Positions 38,737 through 44,987 of a stretch of 44,987 nt of DNA are shown in pieces. Below the pieces are notes generated by a model that saw nothing but the letters and a program-made list of their open reading frames with translations, ran no database searches and was not told where the DNA came from. The position numbers and the translations under genes were made by a program. Position 1 is the stretch's first letter. Every line of letters begins with the position of its first letter. The DNA lies in the NCBI GenBank assembly GCA_964453995.1, contig CAYVQC010000037.1, positions 1-44,987 of the forward strand, given 5' to 3'. Source of the DNA: SKVR01 sp964453995. Its GTDB lineage: Bacteria; Bacteroidota; Bacteroidia; Bacteroidales; UBA7960.

Positions 38737-38940
38737 CACTGAGCTAATTTGTTATGTTACTATTTTAATGCTGTACATCTATGGCAAAAATAATGCTAAA
38801 AAAACAAGCTACCACAGGTAACAAGGAATTTTAATAATTGTTGGCCCGTTGCCAAAGTTTACCATATAAAAAAGACAGCAAACTGCGATAAATTTTTAAT
38901 TTCGCACATTGCAACAAACAAACGGATATAAAGACAAGCT

Positions 38941-40158
38941 GTGTTCAGATTTAAGCAAAAGAAAGAAAGCATTTCCCCCGGCCGCATAGCCTGGAACAGG
39001 TTCAGAAATAACATCAGTGCTATGGTTGCGCTGAGCTGGATCACAATCAATATTCTCCTTGCTCTTTTGGGTTATCTGATCACACCCGATTCAACTCCTT
39101 TCGCCAATACCCAGCATCTTGAGCTATCGGCCAAGGCTCCAGGCACCCGGGTCACATTTATAAAAGCCAGGAAAAATGCAGTTTTTCCATCCCGGAATTT
39201 TTTACAAACCCTGGCAATGGGCAAGGTAAATCCCTATAATGAAATACCCATTGACAGTTACAGGATAGAAAACGACAGTGTGATTGTGAGCCGCTACACC
39301 GGATTCAGCGACTTTGAAGGGATGGAAATAATGTATTCTCTTGCTGATATCATTTTTCCGGCAGACTCCTCCATAACGGACAACAACAGGGTTATCATCT
39401 ACCCCATTGGCGATGAACCTGTTACGATGCACACGCGGGAATTAAGAAAGATATTCCTTGAGAACCATGTTTTCACACGCACCTACTGGCTGGGAACAGA
39501 CCGTTTCGGAAGAGATATGCTCAGTCAGGTAATTATTGGAGCCAGAGTATCGTTATCTGTTGGTTTTATTGCCATTACAATTGCCTTGTTGCTGGGGGTC
39601 ATAATGGGAAGCCTGGCAGGCTTTTTCCGTGGGCGTACTGACAATTTTATTGTATGGCTCATCAATGTAGTATGGTCTATTCCCACGTTGCTGCTGGTTA
39701 TTGCCATTACTTTTGCATTGGGCAAGGGTTTCTGGCAGATTTTTATTGCTGTTGGTCTTACCATGTGGGTAGATGTTGCCAGGGTGGTACGAGGCCAGAT
39801 CATCAGCCTAAGAGAAAATGAATACATAGAAGCAGCAAAAGCATTGGGTTTAAAGGGCAGGCGTATAATTGCCCGGCATCTTTTGCCCAACATCACCGGC
39901 CCGGTGGTTGTTATCTCTGCAGCCAACTTCGCTTCGGCAATCCTTATTGAGGCAGGCTTGAGCTTTTTGGGAATTGGAGTACAGCCTCCCATGCCATCGT
40001 GGGGAAATATGATCAGGGAGAACTATGGCTTTATCATTCTTGACAAAGCATACCTGGCTATCATCCCCGGAATATGCATCATGCTACTGGTAATGTCATT
40101 TATGATTGTTGGAAATGGTCTCAGGGATGCACTCGACAAAAGCCCGGCTAACTATTAG
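38941..40158 (+). CDS. ABC transporter permease, DppC/OppC family
   Basis: Inner-membrane permease of a peptide/nickel-type ABC importer, 405 aa. The first membrane helix is near residues 26-48, followed by a large extracytoplasmic insertion of about 130 residues, then the usual permease core. The EAA loop EAAKALGLKGRRIIARHLLP docks the ATPase, and the C-terminal FLGIGVQPPMPSWGNM is typical of OppC/DppC. Start is GTG 38941: the in-frame codons upstream run into a TAA at 38929-38931 and no ATG precedes the conserved N-terminus. No partner permease, ATPase or substrate-binding protein is present. Its stop overlaps the convergent kinase gene by 4 bp. Confidence 0.92.
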   Translation: MFRFKQKKESISPGRIAWNRFRNNISAMVALSWITINILLALLGYLITPDSTPFANTQHLELSAKAPGTRVTFIKARKNAVFPSRNFLQTLAMGKVNPYNEIPIDSYRIENDSVIVSRYTGFSDFEGMEIMYSLADIIFPADSSITDNNRVIIYPIGDEPVTMHTRELRKIFLENHVFTRTYWLGTDRFGRDMLSQVIIGARVSLSVGFIAITIALLLGVIMGSLAGFFRGRTDNFIVWLINVVWSIPTLLLVIAITFALGKGFWQIFIAVGLTMWVDVARVVRGQIISLRENEYIEAAKALGLKGRRIIARHLLPNITGPVVVISAANFASAILIEAGLSFLGIGVQPPMPSWGNMIRENYGFIILDKAYLAIIPGICIMLLVMSFMIVGNGLRDALDKSPANY

Positions 40159-42707
40159 ATAATTTCCTGCTTTAAATTTTCTGCAGAATATAGTGTTTTG
40201 GGAAACACAACACTTACTTTTAATCCATCATTGCTGACCACATTCCAACTTCCTCTCAACTGCTCCTCAACAATAACCTTTATCAGGTGAAAACCCATGG
40301 TTTTAGACTGGTAAGGATCATTGCCGTCCTCAAGTCCACTACCATTATCGATTACCCTCAGCTCGTAGTTAAGTGGATTCTCAGTAAAGTAAATATCGAT
40401 ACGGTGAACACTATTGCCCGGCTGATCCTTTTTGTGGAAAGCATGCTTGAATGCATTTGACAATAATTCATTGACCACCAATCCACAAGGCATTGCAAGA
40501 TCAATATTGATATGCGGATTATTCATTTCAACATGATTGTAAACCTTAATTGGCTTATTGTATAAACTTCCCAGGTTGCTGGATATCTTCCTGATGTATT
40601 CTTCAAATCGTATATCCGAAAGGTTATGAGATTTGTAGAGATCCTCATGCACATAAGACATGGCAGTAATCCGCTGTTCAAGTTCTCTGAACGCATCCTG
40701 GTGAGCTTTGGAGCTGAGTTGGTAGCTCTGTAATCGCAGCAATGAGATGATTACCTGCATATTGTTTTTTACCCTATGATGGATTTCCTTGATCAGGGTT
40801 TCTTTTTCGCGAAGGTCATTAAGCATTTTTTCCTGGGTCTTTCGCGTCTCGGTTACATCCTCTATCATTAGGCTGACAGATTGTATGAGTTCATCGTTTT
40901 CTTCAAAAACCGGGTTGGAAAAGAATTTGAAGTGAAAAACCTTATCATCCTGCAATATATCTTTTTCAATATTCTTGCTGAAACCTTTTAGCGATTCCAG
41001 TATAACATCATTTTTAAGTTCGGCGATAATAGGGTGTTGATTTTCAAAGAAAGAGTGGTTTTTTTGAAGGGAAAACCCGAAGAAATGCTCAGTCCATGCA
41101 TTGGCTTTGGCATTAAAAGCGATAATATTGATTTCATTATCAAAAAGTATCATACCGTAAGCATGCGTTTTAAGAATTGCCTGCAGATCGTTATCTGTTT
41201 TCTGGATGGCTTTCTGGGCTTCATTTTCCTTTTTAAGGATGAGAATTTTATTACGCTGTTTCAACAGGATCAGCACAAACACGCTGATGATCAACCCAAT
41301 GAGAAACAATAACCCAAGAACAAAAGCAATGGTTCTTGATTGGCGAAGTTGTAATGAACCAAGCTCTTTCTCCTGTTCAAGGATTTCTATGCGTTGTTGT
41401 TTTTCTCTTGCCTGGTATTCGATTTCGAGTTCATTGATCTGTCGAACTTTCTGTTCATCAAGAATTTCCTGGCTCAGTTGATAATGCTCCTGTGAGTAAG
41501 CAAAAGCTCTTTTGAAGTTTCCTGCTGCTGCATAATATTCAGCCAGTTTTTCCAGGGCCGACTGAATAACAAATGTCATCCCATGTTTCCGTGCCAGATC
41601 AAGTCCATCTTGGGTATAGCGTATAGCAGTATTGATCTGTTGCGACTGAAAGTAGCCCGTTCCAATATTGATTAATGACATTGCGGTCATGCGCTGATCG
41701 CCAATGTCAGATGCAATATCATAGGCTTTATGGTAATATTCATTGGCTTTTGCGTGGTTCCCGATCTGGGTGGCCAGCCCCCCCAGGTTGTTATAACTTT
41801 CAACGATGCCCCCCTTATCATCTATTTCATATCTGAGATTCAAACCTGCCTGAAGAAATTCTTCGGCTTTCTCATATTCCTGTTTGCTTTTGTAAACAAG
41901 ACCTATATTTCCTTTTATGGCGGCAACCTGTTGAAGGTGGCCCATTTCCAGGAAGGCATCGTGGGCCTTTTGATATAATTCAAGTGCGTCATCCCAGTTT
42001 TCCAGCTGATAGTGAATACCACCAATGTTGTTGTATGACTGGGCAATCCCTTCCTGGTTTTCATTAGCGGTATAAATATCCAGGGCCTGGTGGAAATACT
42101 TCAGCGCTTCAGTAAGATTTGCCTGCCTGGCCTCTACAATGCCAATGCTGCTCACAATTACAGCAATACTTGCAGAATCTTCTGCTTCCCGATACATTTC
42201 CAGTGCTTGGGAGTAGTAATCTCTGGCCAGTTTAAATATGCCCTGCCTGCTATAAACAATACCAATATTGTTAAGCACCTTGGCCATTTTACCATGAACC
42301 TGGTTTCTGAAAGGAGTAGTATAACGGGTTCTTTGTTCTTCCAGAATGCTCATTGCATTCTGGTAGTATTCCAGGGCTTTTTCAAAGTCGCCATGATTAG
42401 AATATACTATGCCGATGTATCTGAGGCTTTTGGCCCGTAATAACTCCAGATCGGGATTCAGCGATCTACCCGAGCTTCCTTTTCCAAGAGATGTGGCGGT
42501 TTGATAGGCTTTCTGATAAAAATCAATGGCCTTTTCAGGGTTAGTATGTTCATTGATATCGCCTATCTTAATGTATAGCTCGGTTTTTTCTACCAAATCT
42601 CTGCTTTGATCTATTTGCAAGAGAAGACTATCAACATTTGAGGCAGAACCAACAGAAGAAAACAAGAGAAAAACAAACAGAAAACCTATTGATGTGGCAA
42701 AATACAT
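40155..42707 (-). CDS. TPR-PAS sensor histidine kinase (HisKA_2 type)
   Basis: An 850-aa membrane kinase. It has a signal peptide, about eight tetratricopeptide repeats in the periplasmic part (for example IAQSYNNIGGIHYQLENWDD), a coiled coil, and one membrane helix (about 452-478). A PAS domain follows (about 505-625), then a HisKA_2 dimerisation domain with phospho-acceptor His643 in LIKEIHHRVKNNMQVIISLL. The ATPase domain has PCGLVVNELLSNAFKHAF (N box) and VIDNGSGLED (G1 box). Start is ATG 42707; a TTG extension upstream is disregarded because the ATG begins the signal peptide. No cognate response regulator is encoded nearby. It has a complete promoter of its own although it follows the SiaB/SiaC group. 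Confidence 0.94.
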   Translation of the reverse strand: MYFATSIGFLFVFLLFSSVGSASNVDSLLLQIDQSRDLVEKTELYIKIGDINEHTNPEKAIDFYQKAYQTATSLGKGSSGRSLNPDLELLRAKSLRYIGIVYSNHGDFEKALEYYQNAMSILEEQRTRYTTPFRNQVHGKMAKVLNNIGIVYSRQGIFKLARDYYSQALEMYREAEDSASIAVIVSSIGIVEARQANLTEALKYFHQALDIYTANENQEGIAQSYNNIGGIHYQLENWDDALELYQKAHDAFLEMGHLQQVAAIKGNIGLVYKSKQEYEKAEEFLQAGLNLRYEIDDKGGIVESYNNLGGLATQIGNHAKANEYYHKAYDIASDIGDQRMTAMSLINIGTGYFQSQQINTAIRYTQDGLDLARKHGMTFVIQSALEKLAEYYAAAGNFKRAFAYSQEHYQLSQEILDEQKVRQINELEIEYQAREKQQRIEILEQEKELGSLQLRQSRTIAFVLGLLFLIGLIISVFVLILLKQRNKILILKKENEAQKAIQKTDNDLQAILKTHAYGMILFDNEINIIAFNAKANAWTEHFFGFSLQKNHSFFENQHPIIAELKNDVILESLKGFSKNIEKDILQDDKVFHFKFFSNPVFEENDELIQSVSLMIEDVTETRKTQEKMLNDLREKETLIKEIHHRVKNNMQVIISLLRLQSYQLSSKAHQDAFRELEQRITAMSYVHEDLYKSHNLSDIRFEEYIRKISSNLGSLYNKPIKVYNHVEMNNPHINIDLAMPCGLVVNELLSNAFKHAFHKKDQPGNSVHRIDIYFTENPLNYELRVIDNGSGLEDGNDPYQSKTMGFHLIKVIVEEQLRGSWNVVSNDGLKVSVVFPKTLYSAENLKQEII

Positions 42708-42749
42708 TTTGACTGAAGTTGATAGTGAAAGAACAACCAATAAATCAGG

Positions 42750-42780
42750 CAAAAGTATCTATTTTTTCTGATGTCGGCAA
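42750..42780 (-). promoter_or_regulatory. Promoter of the TPR histidine kinase gene
   Basis: On the minus strand TTG (42778-42780), a 20-nt spacer and TACTTTTG (42750-42757). This is a full Bacteroidota promoter with a predicted leader of about 37 nt. It lies downstream of the coiled-coil gene, so the kinase can be expressed independently of the SiaB/SiaC group. Confidence 0.6.
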
Positions 42781-42818
42781 GATTTAGGCGGGTGCAGATT
42801 TGTTAATTGGGGAAGAAC

Positions 42819-43142
42819 TTATTTATCAGTAGCTTTGATATAGAACATAAGAATTGTATTCAGTTCTCTTACATTTCTTTCAGACTCAACCAGTTTTGCA
42901 TTAAGGTCTTCAATTTTCTCTTTTGCTTTGAGCAGTTTGTTTTGAGAAACATCTCCAATACGGGTAATTTTGACAGAATCCATCAAAAGAGCGTCATAAT
43001 CCCTGATTAGGTTTTTAAAATGCTCAAATAATTCATCGGCAGAGATATTTATATTGCCAGCTATATGGCGGTAATGTTCAAGTTTTTCAAATTCCTTTTG
43101 AAAAACCTCCCTTGTTCTGTCTGATCTCCAGTTTTCATTCAT
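42819..43142 (-). CDS. Small coiled-coil protein in the SiaB/SiaC group
   Basis: A 107-aa soluble protein, strongly helical, with no signal peptide or membrane segment. The second half (KLLKAKEKIEDLNAKLVESE and onward) has heptad-like spacing of Leu/Ile, suggesting a coiled-coil dimer. I recognise no domain. It follows the SiaC-like gene by 24 bp and the two are probably co-transcribed. In Pseudomonas aeruginosa, SiaC activates the diguanylate cyclase SiaD by binding its N-terminal helical stalk. A free-standing stalk-like binding partner is therefore a reasonable guess, though unproven. Confidence 0.8.
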   Translation of the reverse strand: MNENWRSDRTREVFQKEFEKLEHYRHIAGNINISADELFEHFKNLIRDYDALLMDSVKITRIGDVSQNKLLKAKEKIEDLNAKLVESERNVRELNTILMFYIKATDK

Positions 43143-43166
43143 AGGGTAAGGTATTTTTCAAGGTTT

Positions 43167-43550
43167 TCAAATTTCGCTTACTGGAATTAACTTATAATTC
43201 AACTCAAGGTCCATAAGCAATCTTTCTCCGCTATCCAGGCTATCTTCATCTTCGGTTGTATAATACCAGTTTACCTCAATATTTTTCCCCTCGAGAGCAT
43301 ACTTCTCAAGTATCTCCAGGATATTGAGAAAAGATTTGGAGGTACTGGTATTGAAGTAATAAATATAAAAATTCACTGTGAGGTCCGTTTTTTCTGATGC
43401 AAAATAATCATCTATCCATTCGGTAAGCGGACGATAAAACTCATTGGCATTTTCAGGATAACTCGATCCATATATTTTAACTTCTCCCCTTTCCAGTTCT
43501 GCTTTAATTTCTGGAGTATACTTTGTAGGTTCAATATAAAAATTTTCCAT
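43167..43550 (-). CDS. SiaC-like regulatory phosphoprotein (DUF1987)
   Basis: A 127-aa protein of the SiaC/DUF1987 family, an anti-sigma-antagonist-like partner-switching protein with a STAS-resembling fold. The key segment FYIYYFNTSTSKSFLNILEI contains Thr68, which corresponds in number and local sequence to the threonine that SiaB phosphorylates in P. aeruginosa SiaC (from memory of the published system). The N-terminus MENFYIEPTKYTPEIKAELE is also characteristic. It starts 8 bp after the SiaB-like gene, a tight operon. Unphosphorylated SiaC binds its effector; phosphorylation releases it (family knowledge). Confidence 0.9.
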   Translation of the reverse strand: MENFYIEPTKYTPEIKAELERGEVKIYGSSYPENANEFYRPLTEWIDDYFASEKTDLTVNFYIYYFNTSTSKSFLNILEILEKYALEGKNIEVNWYYTTEDEDSLDSGERLLMDLELNYKLIPVSEI

Positions 43551-43558
43551 AGCACAGA

Positions 43559-44149
43559 TTAATCTATTATTATTTTTGAACTTAAACAGAAAAGGTATTT
43601 ACCCTGCCCTGCAGGAACAAAGTCGACTAATAAAGGATTTTCAGAACGACGGGCTATATCTATAAACCCGAGGCCAGCCCCTTTGCTGTCACTTTCAACC
43701 ATTTCCCTTCGTTTGGTTAAATAATGATTTTTTATTTCTTCAGCATTAAGCTTGTTAATTGATTCTATCCTGTTTTGCAAAGTTTTTTTCTGACTTTCTT
43801 CAACCAGATTTGAAGTAAACAATACGTAAGCATTGGGGTGAGATAAAACCAGCAAAGTTCCTTTTCCAATGGATCGTCCGCCTACATGAACTCTATCCAT
43901 ACTGTAGTGCAATACATTCTGGGACATTTCAACATACACCGCAAAAACCCTGTTTACAATGTTAAGGGGATGATATTGATGCAGTTCACTCCTGAGAACC
44001 TCACCAAAACCAACAATTGACTCCTGGGACATGATGCCGCTGAATGCAGCTTTTATATCGCCGCCCAAATTATTTACAAAACTTAGCTGCAGCAATTCTT
44101 TAATATTATTCTGCATCAGAATTTCATTTATGGTACCAGTATAACTCAT
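43559..44149 (-). CDS. SiaB-like protein kinase (GHKL-type, DUF6272)
   Basis: A 196-aa cytoplasmic kinase of the SiaB family, related to anti-sigma serine kinases. An ATP-lid N box E74-MSQN78-VLHY and a glycine box GAGLGFIDIARRS (157-169) are visible. Between them lies the IGKGTLLVLSHPNAYVL strand region. Start is ATG 44149 (MSYTGTINEI); a TTG four codons upstream is less likely. It is predicted to phosphorylate the SiaC-like product encoded 8 bp downstream. No PP2C-type phosphatase (SiaA) is found in this window. A near-promoter TACCTCTTTG on the minus strand at about 44157 has the wrong internal spacing. Confidence 0.88.
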   Translation of the reverse strand: MSYTGTINEILMQNNIKELLQLSFVNNLGGDIKAAFSGIMSQESIVGFGEVLRSELHQYHPLNIVNRVFAVYVEMSQNVLHYSMDRVHVGGRSIGKGTLLVLSHPNAYVLFTSNLVEESQKKTLQNRIESINKLNAEEIKNHYLTKRREMVESDSKGAGLGFIDIARRSENPLLVDFVPAGQGKYLFCLSSKIIID

Positions 44150-44233
44150 TATTCTCAACAAAGAGGTAAAATTAATTAATTATTTTTACTTTTTTGTAGT
44201 TAAAATAAAATATTTCTACTACTAAACATATAT

Positions 44234-44875
44234 TTAAGCTTTTTTGCCAAGCAAAGGCACAAATCTGAAATTACCAAATTCCTCTTTTTCAAAATCTAAG
44301 CTATTAATTTTCTTTATTCTTGTCATAATCTGATTACCTCCGCCACCAACCGGTATTACAAGAAAACCACCAATCTTAAGCTGCTGCAGTAAAGCCTCAG
44401 GTATGTCGGGTGCCCCAGCTGTTACCAATATTTTATCGAAAGGGGCAAAAGCAGGGAGCCCTTTATAACCGTCACCATAAAACAGCTTTACATTATAGCC
44501 GATTTGCTCCAGCAAATGACGGGCCTTTTGATAAAGTGGCCTGTGCCTTTCCACACTGTAAACCTTTGCTCCCATTTCAGCAAGAACACATGCCTGGTAG
44601 CCGCTACCGGTTCCTATCTCGAGTATTTTGTCATCTTTAGCAACTTCGAGCAGCTCCGTTTGAAAGGCAACCGTATAGGGTTGACTAATTGTTTGCCCCA
44701 ACCCTATGGGAAAAGGTTTGTCCTGGTATGCAATTTCTGTAAAAGAACTATCGAGAAAAAAATGCCTTGGTATTTTTTCAATCGCACCAATTACTGCCTC
44801 ATCCCTGATACCCTTTTCCTTTATAGATTCGGCAAGTTTTCTGCGCATGCCTTTATGCCGGTAATTATCTAACAT
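44234..44875 (-). CDS. pcm: Protein-L-isoaspartate O-methyltransferase
   Basis: Uses S-adenosylmethionine to methylate L-isoaspartyl residues in aged proteins, starting their repair, in the cytoplasm. The 213-aa protein is full length. It shows IPRHFF near residue 35, the substrate loop GQTISQPYTVA (60-70), the SAM motif LEIGTGSGYQ (85-94) and the post-motif segment ILVTAGAPDIPEALLQQLKI. The start ATG overlaps by 7 bp the end of an upstream partial reading frame on the same strand, suggesting translational coupling. The SiaB-like gene follows 84 bp later through AT-rich DNA with no terminator visible. Confidence 0.96.
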   Translation of the reverse strand: MLDNYRHKGMRRKLAESIKEKGIRDEAVIGAIEKIPRHFFLDSSFTEIAYQDKPFPIGLGQTISQPYTVAFQTELLEVAKDDKILEIGTGSGYQACVLAEMGAKVYSVERHRPLYQKARHLLEQIGYNVKLFYGDGYKGLPAFAPFDKILVTAGAPDIPEALLQQLKIGGFLVIPVGGGGNQIMTRIKKINSLDFEKEEFGNFRFVPLLGKKA

Positions 44876-44987
44876 GAAACCTGTATTACTAAAGGAGCCG
44901 GAATTCCCGTACTCTTGCTTTTACGTAAGTATTTAATAAAAGTTATGACAAATAAGAAAAAACAACCCAGCCCTAAAGTAAAAGTTA
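44869..44987 (-). CDS. Possible C-terminal end of a membrane protein, truncated by the window edge
   Basis: A frame open from the right edge to TAG at 44869-44871, overlapping the pcm start by 7 bp. The 39 visible codons give a hydrophobic helix GCFFLFVITFIKYL followed by a basic cluster RKSKS and then PAPLVIQVSC. This is a plausible membrane segment with cytoplasmic tail. The frame is short and unfamiliar, so it could also be chance; the tight overlap with pcm is the best argument for it. Confidence 0.35.
   Translation of the reverse strand, partial: TFTLGLGCFFLFVITFIKYLRKSKSTGIPAPLVIQVSC

Noticed and set aside
38689..38750. Possible integron attC site or tRNA gene
   Set aside because: The arms have the order GTWRRRY ... 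RYYYAAC, the reverse of an attC site, and no integrase is present. The tRNA-like D-arm string on the minus strand lacks T-arm, anticodon stem and acceptor pairing.
1..44987. Prophage, transposon, CRISPR array or defence island
   Set aside because: I saw no integrase, transposase, phage structural gene, Cas gene or regularly spaced repeats. The genes look like ordinary Bacteroidota chromosome.

Overview
The window reads as chromosomal DNA of a free-living member of the Bacteroidota, probably a Bacteroidales/Marinilabiliales-type lineage. The evidence is three secreted proteins with type IX secretion (T9SS) sorting domains (one CHU_C/type B, two type A-like), a hybrid two-component system (HTCS) regulator, Bacteroidota promoters of the form TTG-N19/20-TAnnTTTG, little Shine-Dalgarno signal, and family choices typical of the phylum (MutS2, OstA-like protein, paired M16 peptidases, SurA-like PPIase cluster). 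No rRNA, tRNA, CRISPR array, phage, transposase or integrase was seen. A 100-N scaffold gap lies at 29566-29665.

Layout. 318-7166 (minus): guaB, then two multi-domain parvulin PPIases flanking a catalytic-domain-less PPIase-like lipoprotein, then a MoxR AAA+ ATPase, closed by a good terminator. This is an envelope-protein folding cluster. 7315-11502 (minus): a catalytic/non-catalytic M16 peptidase pair followed by a T9SS type B secreted protein. 11659-16071 (minus): two Na+-coupled amino-acid symporters (NSS and AgcS) upstream of an OstA/LptA-like LPS-transport protein. 16200-17522 (minus): an exported zincin metalloprotease. 17741-25148 (plus): a membrane-anchored triple helix-hairpin-helix protein, a lipoprotein Mn-type superoxide dismutase with a textbook terminator, a 1,384-residue HTCS, and DNA polymerase IV starting 7 bp after it. 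25208-35322 (minus): a giant modular T9SS cargo gene interrupted by the gap (about 2,830 aa if it is one gene) and a compact 462-aa paralogue.

35589-44987: mutS2 (+), a periplasmic thioredoxin-like protein (-), an orphan OppC/DppC-like permease (+) overlapping tail-to-tail with a TPR-PAS histidine kinase (-), then a minus-strand group with a SiaB-like kinase, a SiaC-like phosphoprotein and a small coiled-coil protein, and finally pcm with a partial membrane-protein reading frame running off the right edge.

The two most interesting items are the Sia-type partner-switching module and the giant gene across the gap. The Sia module keeps the SiaC phospho-acceptor motif but has neither the PP2C phosphatase nor the GGDEF enzyme nearby; a stand-alone coiled-coil protein sits where the effector would be. 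For the gap, module homology on its two sides predicts about 40 missing residues, with a true gap length equal to 2 modulo 3. A 48-bp structured non-coding element upstream of the thioredoxin-like gene is also unexplained.
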